From the NCBI RefSeq assembly GCF_003339775.1, contig NZ_CP031088.1, positions 682,001 to 746,000 of the forward strand: a stretch of 64,000 nucleotides of DNA, written 5' to 3'. Positions within the stretch are counted from its first letter, which is position 1. Every line of letters starts with the position of its first letter. A program made the position numbers and the translations under genes. The notes beneath the pieces are model-generated. The model had not been told where the DNA came from. It searched no databases and worked only from the letters and a program-made list of their open reading frames with translations. Source of the DNA: Spiroplasma phoeniceum P40 (GTDB lineage: Bacteria > Bacillota_I > Bacilli_A > Mycoplasmatales > Mycoplasmataceae). Shown here one piece after another: positions 21,641 to 29,546 of the stretch.

Positions 21641-23173
21641 CTAAACCATCGTTTCAAAATCAAGCACCTTGTCAGCTCAATTAACATTAAAATTAATATC
21701 ATGCGTTGTAATTAGAACTGTTCCATCAAAGACTTGAATTGCTTCTAACAATGCTTCTTTGGCCAAAACATCAATATGGTTCGTTGGTTCATCTAAAACT
21801 AGTAAACTACATGGTTGTAAAGATAATGCCGATAACCGAACCTTTGTTTGTTCACCACCCGACAATTTTGTCATCTGATTTTGCATTAAAGTACTTTTAA
21901 CGCCAAAGTTGGCTAAAATACTTCGAATTCGCCCTTCTTCCAAGTCTGGATATAAGTTTTTTAAATATTCAATTGGTGTCATATCCATTAATTGTTCAAT
22001 TTGATGAAAATACGCAATAACTACTCCATTACCAATTTTTAATGTTCCACCTAACTTAGGAATATTTCCTGCTAAAGTATTTAGAAAGGTTGTTTTTCCA
22101 ATTCCATTATATCCTCGCACAATACATTTTTCACCATCACGAATATCAAATGTTAATGGCTTAATTAAAGGAAACTGATATCCTATTGCTAATTGCTCTG
22201 CACTAATAATAGTTGTACTAGCTGGTCTCTTATATTTAAAAACAAATTTTGGTTTTGTTAATTCATGCCTTTTATCCATTACCTCAATTTTATCAATTTG
22301 TTTTTGCCGTGACTGGGCACTTCTTGCTGTTGAAGCACGCGCCTTATTTTTTGCAACATAAGTTTCCAATTTTTTAATTAGACGTTCTTGCCCTTTTTGT
22401 GCTTTATCATATTGTTCATTTTTTAATTCAATTAATGCTAAATATTGTTGATAATTACCAACATAGCGATTAATGCTTAAGTTTTCAATAGCATAAATCA
22501 CTTTTGCTACTTTATTAATAAAATCAATATCATGCGAAACAACTATAAACGCTTTTTCATAATTTTGTAAAAATTTGGCTAATCATTCAACTTGTTCTAA
22601 ATCTAAAAAGTTAGTTGGTTCATCTAATAACAAAAAATCATTTTCTGATAATAATAACTTTGCTAGTATAACTTTTCCTCGTTGACCACCCGATAATTCG
22701 GATAATTTAACATTCAATTTTTCTGGATCAATTCCTAAACCATCAACTAAACTACGAATTTCCTTATCAATTGTTTCAAAACCATTTTGATCTAAGTGTT
22801 CTTGTAATTTCAGTGCTTTGACAAGTTCATCTTCATCATAATTAAGACTCATTTTTTCATAAATTGCATGAATTTTTTCCTCAATTTCAAATAAATGTTG
22901 ATATGTTAATTTTAAAAATTGATCAACTGTTAATGTTCCATCTAACTCTTGGTGTTGGTCTAAATAACCAATTTTTACTCTTGGATGCAACTCAATGTTT
23001 GCTTCATCAGGAGTAAGTTTTCCATAAATAATACTTAATAATGTTGTTTTCCCTGTTCCATTTGCTCCAATTAAAGCTAAATGTTCACCTTTATTAATTC
23101 GAATTGCTGAATTTTTATATAAAACTTTCCCACCGTTAGCATGACTTAAATTTTCAATATTAATTAAACTCAT
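21641..23173 (-). CDS. ABC-F family ATPase
   Basis: Predicted 510 residues with two ABC domains and no membrane segments, as in ABC-F proteins that act on ribosomes (translation factors or antibiotic protection). Domain 1 has Walker A LIGANGTGKTTLL, signature LSELSGGQRGKVIL and Walker B FLLLDEPTNFLD. The linker around TYVAKNKARASTARSAQSRQ is lysine/arginine-rich. Domain 2 has GYNGIGKTTFLN, LSGGEQTKVRL and VLDEPTNHIDV. UGA is Trp twice, including near the C-terminus, where reading UGA as stop would truncate it. Paralogue assignment (EttA-like or other) is not possible by eye. Confidence 0.88.
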
Positions 23174-23221
23174 TTTAACCTCAATCCTTTATTCCAAAAC
23201 ATAATTATATCTTATTTTAAA

Positions 23222-23260
23222 AAAATAAAAAGAAGTTAAATCACTCAAGTTTAACTTCTG
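23222..23260 (-). terminator. rho-independent terminator after tpiA
   Basis: Perfect 10-bp stem (AGAAGTTAAA at 23231-23240 with TTTAACTTCT at 23250-23259), 9-nt loop, followed on the minus-strand RNA by a U-rich tract. Confidence 0.85.
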
Positions 23261-23295
23261 AAAATAAAATCTTATTTATTATTTTTTATTATTAA

Positions 23296-24033
23296 TTATT
23301 TTACTAACCTTAAAAAAGTTTTCGGTTCTAAACTAGCACCACCAACCAAAGCACCATCAATATCTGGCTGAGCTAATAATTCTTGAATATTTTCCGGTTT
23401 AACACTGCCTCCATATTGAATCCGTATCATATTTGCTACTACTTCATCATAAAGATTAGCAATTTTTGCTCGGATTATTGCACAAACATTTTGTGCAATC
23501 TCATCTGTTGCTGTTTTCCCTGTCCCAATTGCTCAAATTGGTTCATAAGCAATAACAATTGTTTTTGCATCTTCAAAATCAATACCTTGTAATGCTTTTT
23601 CAATTTGTGTTTCAACAATTTGCTGTGTTTCATTGTTTTCATATTGTTGTAATGTTTCACCACAGCAAATAATCGGCACCATTCCTTTTGCTAATATTTT
23701 TTTTGCTTTTAAGTTTACTGTTTCATTTGTCTCATTAAACATTTCACGACGTTCTGAGTGTCCAATAATAACATGTGTAATCTTTAAAGCTTGCAACATT
23801 TCAACTGAAATTTCGCCAGTAAAAGCCCCAAAATCTTCATAATGACAATTTTGAGCCGCAATAATTAAATGATGCGCATGTTGTTTTGCCACTACTAAAT
23901 TAACAAATGGTACTGCAATACCAGATTCAAGTTTTAAATCATGACATACATTATCAACTTGTTTTAAAAAGTCAATTGTTTCATCCGTTGTTTTATGCAT
24001 TTTTCAATTTCCAATAATAATTGGTTTTCGCAT
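23296..24033 (-). CDS. tpiA: triosephosphate isomerase
   Basis: Predicted 245 residues, normal length. It interconverts dihydroxyacetone phosphate and glyceraldehyde 3-phosphate. Catalytic residues are visible: Lys in NWKMHK, His in [12 protein letters not shown], and Glu in VIAYEPIWAIGTGK. The C-terminal phosphate loop is [11 protein letters not shown] and [11 protein letters not shown] is Trp in GNWKM and EPIWAIG, two positions that are invariant Trp in the family, which is strong support for code 4. The ATG at 24033 follows GAGGGAGAA. Confidence 0.97.
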
Positions 24034-24331
24034 TCTTCTCCCTCGTTTCTATCTAACATTTTAATTATATACTTAAATTTTAATAATTTCTTAATAAAAT
24101 GAATTATGTAAAATGAAGTGCAACAAATCTTTATTAATTAAGTAATATAATAAAAATTACAAAAATCAACCATAAATTTAAAAAAATTAAAAATATTTTA
24201 ATTTTTTTTTTATTTTATCCATATTTAAGCACACTAAAAAATAATTTATTAATTTTAATTAATAAATACATATTTTATTATTGGCCCTGTACATCAACAC
24301 ATTATATCTAATATTAACAACTTATTAAAAA
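24034..24331. other. non-coding AT-rich boundary of the mobile island
   Basis: No gene is seen. The stretch holds two pieces that recur elsewhere. GAAGTGCAACAAATC at 24114-24128 also occurs inverted at 35274-35288, and with one change at 62610-62624. A roughly 58-bp segment at 24225-24282 also occurs inverted near 33489-33550 and in part at 63670-63720. These mark the left edge of the plectrovirus/IS island. Confidence 0.7.
24225..24282. repeat. dispersed element-end repeat, copy 1
   Basis: AT-rich segment beginning TTAAGCACACTAAAAAATAA. It matches the reverse complement of about 33489-33550 with a few differences, and partly matches 63670-63720. It probably represents a terminal sequence of the phage or of an IS element. 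Confidence 0.65.
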
Positions 24332-24589
24332 ATGAAAAAAAATGCACAAATATACTTAAATGATAATATTAAAGAATTGTGTAATAAAATTTATGTCGTA
24401 TTTAGTAAATATACAGATGAAGAATTAGCGGAATATACACATAATGATTTATCATGAATGTTAGCATATGAAAAACGAGAATTCTATGGAATAGAGAAAA
24501 ATCCAATAGATACAATTGAGAAAAATTTAGACTACTACAAAATTGCTTTAAAAGATACAATTGAGGTTCTTGATAATGTTAAATATTAA
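24332..24589 (+). CDS. small acidic protein, possible antitoxin
   Basis: Predicted 85 residues (MKKNAQIYLNDNIKELC at the start, TIEVLDNVKY at the end), acidic and helical, one UGA-Trp. Family not recognised by sequence. Its stop overlaps the next gene's start by 14 bp (ATG at 24576), the tight coupling typical of two-gene toxin-antitoxin modules. The partner resembles a PemK/MazF-type protein, so an antitoxin role is inferred from context only. It lies at the left edge of the mobile island. No DNA-binding motif is obvious. Confidence 0.5.
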
Positions 24590-24950
24590 TATTGGTAATA
24601 TAGTTTGATTTAAAACCACTTTTAATTACGGTAAAAATGATTATACTAATAAAAGACCATATTTAATAATTGGAGAAAAAGAAGATAGTATTTTTTTATT
24701 AGTAATTACAAAAACTGATAAAAAACCATATCAACATATGAAAAAAATAGAAAGTATTAGATGCTTATCAGAACCTATTAGCAAAGTAAATTGTAAAAAA
24801 GTATTTTATTTATCAAAAAATAATATTTCACAATCAAAAACATTCAGTTCTTGTAGTATAAAATGTAGACCTTGTTGTTGCTATTATTTCGAAAAAAAGA
24901 AATTATTTCTCTTGTTAATCATTATAAAAATAGTAAATATTTTAAAATAG
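24576..24950 (+). CDS. possible PemK/MazF-like toxin, probably frameshifted
   Basis: Predicted 124 residues in this frame. The N-terminal half (NINIGNIVWFKTTFNYGKND, then KRPYLIIGEKEDSIFLLVIT, then ISKVNCKKVFYL) resembles the 'G-IVW...RP-LII...ITs' pattern of PemK/MazF-fold endoribonucleases. After about residue 95 the sequence turns into an odd cysteine-rich and leucine-rich tail. A different frame continues with gene-like sequence (KKEIISLVNHYKNSKYFKIE to FDEYII) to TAA at 24980-24982. One or two frameshifts near 24845-24895 are therefore likely and this copy may be inactive. The fold call is tentative. Confidence 0.45.
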
Positions 24951-25013
24951 AATCTTTAAATTTTGATGAATACATTATATAATTAGCATAGCAATAAAAG
25001 AGGGAGATATACA

Positions 25014-25340
25014 ATGAAAAGATTATTAAGTATAATAGGTGCAATTAGTTTAATAGGTACAAGTACAACAAGTTTAGTTGCTTGTAATCAGCAATAATGA
25101 TACAAATAATGAAAAAATAGATAATTATAATAAATATATTCTTATTTTTAAACCACCACGATTTCGTTATTATACATCATTAATTATACATCATTAATTA
25201 AAGAGGGAATTATTAATACAACTAATACTTGATATGCTGATAATGGTTCATATTTTAAATCAGTTTTTCGTTGAAATTTATTAGATAAAGCATCACCCGA
25301 TTTAATTATTGATGATAAGGGTAATGTAAAAGGTTATTAA
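25014..25340 (+). pseudogene. broken Spiroplasma-type lipoprotein gene
   Basis: The start is a clear lipoprotein signal (MKRLLSIIGAISLIGTST, lipobox LVAC), behind AGAGGGAGAT. The frame ends two codons after NQQ. A second frame continues with NNDTNNEKIDNYNKYILIF to RFRYYTSLI. A third continues with KEGIINTTNTWYADNGSYFK to GNVKGY and a stop at 25340. The second break is explained by an exact 14-bp tandem duplication at 25171-25198; removing one copy restores RYYTSLIKEGIINT in frame. The function of the intact family is unknown. Confidence 0.8.
25171..25198. repeat. 14-bp tandem duplication that breaks the lipoprotein frame
   Basis: TATACATCATTAAT occurs twice back to back (25171-25184, 25185-25198). 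Fourteen is not a multiple of three, so the duplication shifts the frame. Confidence 0.9.
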
Positions 25341-25357
25341 TGGAGAATAAAAAAAAA

Positions 25358-25385
25358 AAAAAATAGGTATAAAAACCTATTTTTT
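25358..25385. terminator. hairpin between convergent genes
   Basis: A-run then AGGT, 6-nt loop, ACCT then T-run, forming a stem of about 11 bp. It works in both directions and separates the lipoprotein remnant (plus) from the unknown gene at 25377-25682 (minus), whose stop lies within it. Confidence 0.75.
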
Positions 25386-25682
25386 CTTTAAAGTAATATT
25401 TGTTACTGCCATAGTATTAATTTCAAAATTTGCTTCAACAGTTTCACCTAAAATTTCATAATTACCACCTTTAACAAATAATTCATATAAAACTCGCATT
25501 TTTAATTTAATACCCTCATTGTAAAATACAATTTGTGTTTTAAAATGATAACCTGAATAATCTCGGTTGGGATGCCATGGATAATTTTTTTCTTCTAAAT
25601 TATTAAAAATAGTATATCCACTTTCATTAATATTTTTTATTTTAATAATATATCTTTCCGCTAATGTAGAAACCACACACAT
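25377..25682 (-). CDS. unknown protein, possibly 5'-truncated
   Basis: Predicted 101 residues, MCVVSTLAERYIIKIKNINE to MAVTNITLKKK, probably beta-rich. It uses TGG for Trp once, which is uncommon here. No ribosome-binding site precedes the ATG (ACCAAAAATACAAA), so the true start may have been lost when the neighbouring phage DNA inserted. Family not recognised. It is antisense to the surrounding phage genes. Confidence 0.45.
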   Translation of the reverse strand: MCVVSTLAERYIIKIKNINESGYTIFNNLEEKNYPWHPNRDYSGYHFKTQIVFYNEGIKLKMRVLYELFVKGGNYEILGETVEANFEINTMAVTNITLKKK

Positions 25683-25752
25683 TTTGTATTTTTGGTTTTT
25701 ACAGTTTTGGAAAGTAAATTTTTTTAATTTTTTTAATTGAGGAGTTGAAATT

Positions 25753-25863
25753 ATGCAAACAAAGCAATATTTTATTTTGCGGTCCCTAGTGAAAAAGTAT
25801 GGTAAAGATAATGTTATTAATACTATTAATAAGATTGCAAAAGATATTGAAATTAAAAAGTAA
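25753..25863 (+). CDS. small plectrovirus protein, 36 residues
   Basis: MQTKQYFILRSLVKKYGKDN to IEIKK, basic, behind a strong ribosome-binding site (TTGAGGAGT). Near-identical or frameshifted copies occur at 35135-35248 and 62650-62724, which shows it is part of the phage. Function unknown; the size and charge would suit a small nucleic-acid or regulatory protein, but nothing proves it. Confidence 0.65.
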   Translation: MQTKQYFILRSLVKKYGKDNVINTINKIAKDIEIKK

Positions 25864-25993
25864 AAGAATAAATTATTCCGCGTAATTTATTAGCGGATAA
25901 TTTATTCAGTAGTGTTTTTAATGGAGCGAAGCGACAACGAGCGGATCGAGTTTGCAAATTTCAATTTTTTAGTTTTTAGAAAGGAGATGTATT

Positions 25994-26143
25994 ATGCCAA
26001 CTTGATTAACGACAATATTTAGTGTTGTTATTATATTAGGGATTTTTGCTTGAATTGGTTTATCAATTTATCAAAAAATTAAACAAATTCGAGGAAAGAA
26101 AAAAGAAAAAAAAGAAATTGAAAGAAAGGAGAGTAATAAATAA
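25994..26143 (+). CDS. small plectrovirus membrane protein, 49 residues
   Basis: One N-terminal membrane segment ([20 protein letters not shown]) followed by a strongly basic tail (KKKEKKEIERKE). Two UGA-Trp codons. Ribosome-binding site AAGGAGATG. The stop overlaps the coat-protein start (TAATG). Such a protein may be a minor coat or morphogenesis component, by position next to the coat gene. Other copies occur at 34878-35025 (broken) and 62872-63021 (intact). Confidence 0.7.
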
Positions 26144-26394
26144 TGTTAGGTATGTATTTAACAACAGCGTTTAATTTTTTAACAGCACCTACACCTAAAA
26201 CTATGACTGAGGGTATGACTGGGATTTGAACGGGTTTGACTAGTGCATTATGAAAAGTTAAAGAAGGTATAACAAATATTTTACCTGAGATAATGGTTTT
26301 CTTAGGTGAAGCGTGAATTATATTAATTCCATTTGCTATATTTTGTATTATTAAAATCTTAAACTTTTTCCGTGTTATGGTTAAAGGATTTTAA
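26143..26394 (+). CDS. plectrovirus major coat protein (gene VIII-like)
   Basis: Predicted 83 residues. A short N-terminal hydrophobic segment (MLGMYLTTAFNFLTA), an amphipathic middle (MTGIWTGLTSALWKVKEGI) and a C-terminal membrane segment (MVFLGEAWIILIPFAIFCII) with a basic end (FFRVMVKGF) fit a filamentous-phage major coat protein. Three UGA-Trp codons. Translationally coupled to the preceding gene. The copy at 63021-63271 has stops in place of Trp codons, a sign of decay outside the provirus. Confidence 0.75.
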
Positions 26395-26779
26395 TATTTA
26401 TTATAATCGATTATATCTTAGTTAAGGCACACTAGGAAGTTTTAGTGAAATAATTGTTTTAATTGGTGATACCATTCATGATAATCAAAAAATAGATGGT
26501 ATCACATTTGTAAAAAATGAATTTATTAAATAGAAAAATGAACTTATTATATTTACTATTAAAGTTCTTAATAGTTATTTTCAGTGTGCCAATTTTTATT
26601 ATTTTTATATTTAACAATGTTTATTAACATTGTTTATTAACATTGTTTATTAAACATTAAATAAACAATATATTAGCATTATGTATAACATTGTTAATAA
26701 TCAGTGTTTATTGCAATAAATAAACATTATATAAACATTATTTATAACATTGTTTATTAAACAAATATTTAGTTAGGAG
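26395..26779. repeat. non-coding phage region with repeated AACATTGTTTATT units and dyads
   Basis: No gene is seen in 385 bp. The right half (about 26610-26765) has many repeats of AACATTGTTTATTA and its complement (TAAACATTA, AATAAACAAT) that can form several stem-loops. A related copy is at 63430-63545. Position after the coat gene and the dyad symmetry suggest a replication origin or packaging/termination signal for the single-stranded genome; this is inference. Confidence 0.6.
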
Positions 26780-26788
26780 ATGATAAAA

Positions 26789-27229
26789 TTGAGTAATTTT
26801 GTTAAGAAAAATCAGAATGTAGAAAATTATTTTATTAGTAAGGAATTTATCCCTTTTACAACAGATAAAGCAAGTTTTATTAATTTACCTAATCATAATC
26901 GTCATATTGGTTTTTGGTTGAGTAATAAGTTTATTTATTCGAGTGAAAAACATTCGGAACAAGTAGCAATCGGTTTGATTTATGATAATTCTTATCCTAT
27001 TGTAAAATATGATGAAAATTTAAAGCGAAATATTTGAAAATATTTAACTGGAACAGAATTAATCAATTTATATAATCAATATAAACAAAATTATTTTACT
27101 AAAATGAAAAAAGCTTTATTTTTAAGTGAACCTAAAAAAGTAAAAGCAAATAATAACAATAATAATTTAACAAATTGAAGTGTTGAAAAAGAAGAACAAT
27201 TAATTAATGATTTAGAAAGTTTAAATTAA
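26789..27229 (+). CDS. plectrovirus protein, possible DNA-binding role
   Basis: About 146 residues. The best start is TTG 26789: the GGAG at 26776-26779 directly abuts the in-frame ATG at 26780 but is 9 nt from the TTG. The body ([19 protein letters not shown] onwards) has aromatic and basic residues, then a low-complexity Asn stretch and an acidic C-terminus ([12 protein letters not shown]). This architecture is reminiscent of single-stranded-DNA-binding proteins with acidic tails, but no motif proves it. Two UGA-Trp codons. Its stop overlaps the next ATG region (TAAATGAG). Confidence 0.55.
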
Positions 27230-27379
27230 ATGAGTTTATATGATTATTGAGTTCAATTTGTTAGTTATATTATTGGTGCAAATGCCCCTGAGTTTTTATA
27301 TGTTATATCGTTTGTGTTATTTATTGTTTTGTTTTTTGGAATGTTTTTTAAACTTATTCAAAAAATGTGGAGTTTTTAA
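27230..27379 (+). CDS. small phage membrane protein, 49 residues
   Basis: MSLYDYWVQFVSYIIGANAP followed by one strong membrane segment (FLYVISFVLFIVLFFGMFF) and a short basic end. It starts one base after the previous stop. Probably a minor virion or assembly protein by analogy with filamentous phages; not recognised as a specific family. Confidence 0.6.
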
Positions 27380-27381
27380 AA

Positions 27382-27585
27382 ATGCAAAATGATTGACAAG
27401 AATTCAAAGAGTTTTTTATTTATATCTTTTTGTTTATAGATAAGGCGAATGTTGAAAGTATTACAATGTGGAATTTAACACAAAATGAATATTTAACTTT
27501 GATGGTTGGTGTTTGAATTGTGATTTTATTTTTAACTTGGTTTTTCTTGTGAATGGTTTTTAAAATAGTTGGGTATTTTAAATAA
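27382..27585 (+). CDS. small phage membrane protein, 67 residues
   Basis: MQNDWQEFKEFFIYIFLFID, then a second hydrophobic segment (LTLMVGVWIVILFLTWFFLW) rich in UGA-encoded Trp. Starts 2 bp after the previous gene and overlaps the next ATG (TAATG). Probably virion or assembly membrane protein; no family recognised. Confidence 0.6.
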
Positions 27586-28598
27586 TGAAAAAATTTATAT
27601 TTTTCTTTAAAAACTATTGTTATATTAGTGGTTCAATGCTTTTGTTTAGTTTAATTGATTTATTACTTTGGATAATTTCTTTGTATTGTGTTGGTTTAGT
27701 ATTTTGAATATTATTTGCTTTGCAATGTGTATATTTTGTGTGATGATTGTGAAAAAATATTTTTTATCAGTTAAATTCTTTTCGGTTAGTAAATTTTGTT
27801 TGAGATAATCCGTTATCGGTAATTATTGGTAAGTTAGGAACTGGTAAAACATTACTTTTAACTTATTTGTCGCAAACTATGAAATTATTGACAGATGAAA
27901 TTTATAGTAATTATCCGTTAGAAGATGATAAAGTTAAAGTTTTAACATTTAAAAATTTAGATTTTACAGATCGGACAAAACCAGTTCCGCCCGATGATAG
28001 TGTTATTTTATTTGATGAAAGTTATTTATATATTGATGGAACTAGTCCTCACGATGAGAAAAAAGTTCATAGTGGTAAAATACCGTGAATTGTTTTAGCG
28101 AGACATTTTGGACATCGTGCGTTGTTTACTGCTCAGCGTGAGGGTATGATTTGAAATAATATTCGCCAGTTAGCAAGTGGGATTATTATTCCAATTTCAT
28201 TGAAAAAACCCGTTGCTAAAAAAGGATTTAATTTTTTTAATCGTTTCTTTATTATGCGAATTGGAATTTTTCAAGATATAACGGATTATGAAATTTGAAA
28301 AACAAAATCAGTAGAACGAACAGCAGAAGGTAAACGAGTAAAACATAAGTCGGATGTTGGGTTAAGAATTCGGTTTTTTAAAATAATAATTCCACTTAAA
28401 TTCGCTAATAAGTATGATAGTCAATGGTTAAAGTTTGTGCGTGATTTAAAAAATGATGAAATTGTTAATAAAAAAGAATATTATTGGTCAGAAATCACAA
28501 AATTAAGCGTTAAAGAACGATTGGAGTTATTTGATATTGATATTTTGAAAAAGAATTTAAAACCTAAAAAAGAGAAAGGAAATGGTAAAGATGATTAA
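27585..28598 (+). CDS. Zot-like phage assembly ATPase (gene I-like)
   Basis: Predicted 337 residues. Two N-terminal membrane segments (residues about 10-65) precede a cytoplasmic P-loop domain: Walker A VIIGKLGTGKTLLLTY and Walker B DDSVILFDESYLYIDG. Then PWIVLARHFGHRALFTAQRE and a conserved 'ARHFG' element, as in Zot/pI proteins of filamentous phages that drive extrusion. The C-terminus is lysine-rich. Several UGA-Trp codons. It overlaps both neighbours by a few bases. It is the best diagnostic gene for a filamentous phage here. Confidence 0.85.
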
Positions 28599-29037
28599 TT
28601 TATTAGTTGTTGAAAATAATAATAGTAATTGAGACAAGATTTTTAGTTTTGTTTTTGATATATTTTTGTTTATTTTTGATGTAATTTGAAATACAAAATT
28701 CCCGATGACAAATACATCGATTGCTTATTTTTTAGTCTTTTTTATGGTTATTAAGTTATCTATTTATGCAATTCACGGGACATCAACACAATATAATAAT
28801 TTAGGTTCAACAGTTAATAATGGTGTTTCGCAAGTATATTCGTCAACTGTTCGTGGTGTTTCTGATATTAAACAAGGTATGCAAAAACATATTAAAGAGC
28901 GTAAACAATTTAAAATTAATAGTAATAAAATTAAAATTAATAGTAATAAACAACAGTTATCAAGTTTAGCAAAACAAGCAAAAATAAGAGAACAAGGTTT
29001 TAAAAGAGTACACACAACGCGAAGAATAAAAAAATAA
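28591..29037 (+). CDS. phage membrane protein with basic C-terminal domain
   Basis: Predicted 148 residues. Two hydrophobic segments (IFSFVFDIFLFIFDVIW and IAYFLVFFMVIKLSIYAI), then a Ser/Thr/Gly-rich middle and a very basic tail with an internal repeat (KINSNKIKINSNK). The ATG at 28591 overlaps the Zot-like gene's end and follows AAAGGAAATGG. A minor structural or DNA-contact role would fit the basic tail, but the family is not recognised. Confidence 0.6.
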
Positions 29038-29052
29038 GTTGGAGGTTTATAT

Positions 29053-29289
29053 ATGATTAAATTAGTTTTATTGGTGGCGGCAATCGCGATATTTGGAACT
29101 GGTTTTATTACTGTTATTATTAATCAATTTACATCAGCAAAAAATATTATTATGGATTTATATAATTCTGATACTTGGTTGATTTGATTATTTGGTAGAA
29201 TGGCAGTTTTGTTTAGTCACCCGTTAATGTTAACGATATCAAGTTTATATATTGTTGGGTTTATTGTTTCAAAAACATTGTATAGTTAG
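29053..29289 (+). CDS. small phage membrane protein, 78 residues
   Basis: Two membrane segments, [20 protein letters not shown] and [20 protein letters not shown], around a short loop with UGA-Trp. A strong ribosome-binding site (TTGGAGG) lies ahead. Family not recognised; probably minor coat or assembly protein. Confidence 0.6.
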
Positions 29290-29300
29290 GAGTTAAGTTT

Positions 29301-29546
29301 ATGAAAATTAAAATTTTAAAGTTTTTAAAAGAAAAATTATGAGAAATATTAGTATATATTTTAGTTGTTGGTTTTGGTTTTTCTTTATTTATTGGGTCAA
29401 TTTACGATAAATGAGATAGATTAATTAATGAATTTGGCATTTTATTTTGATATATGTTATTTGCAAATTTGTTTTTTTGATTTGAATTAGTTTGATGTAT
29501 TTTATTTATAATTAATTTTAAAAATAAGAAAGGTGGTAAAGAATAA
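29301..29546 (+). CDS. small phage membrane protein, 81 residues
   Basis: Basic start (MKIKILKFLKEKLW), two membrane segments (ILVYILVVGFGFSLFIGS and FGILFWYMLFANLFFWFELV) and a basic end (NKKGGKE). Many UGA-Trp codons. Ribosome-binding site TAGGAG. Its stop overlaps the ORF1 start (TAATG). Confidence 0.6.

Noticed and set aside
23383-23842. Plus-strand ORFs opposite tpiA rich in Cys, Asn and Phe
   Set aside because: Antisense shadows of a clear gene; composition is that of reverse-complemented coding DNA.
24576-24950. Cys-rich tail (RPCCCYY) as a zinc-binding domain
   Set aside because: Another frame over the same bases gives more ordinary protein-like sequence to 24982, so a frameshift explains the odd tail better.
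26610-26765. CRISPR-like array of AACATTGTTTATT repeats
   Set aside because: Units are short, unevenly spaced, mutually complementary and without unique spacers; no cas genes are nearby. Phage dyad structure fits better.
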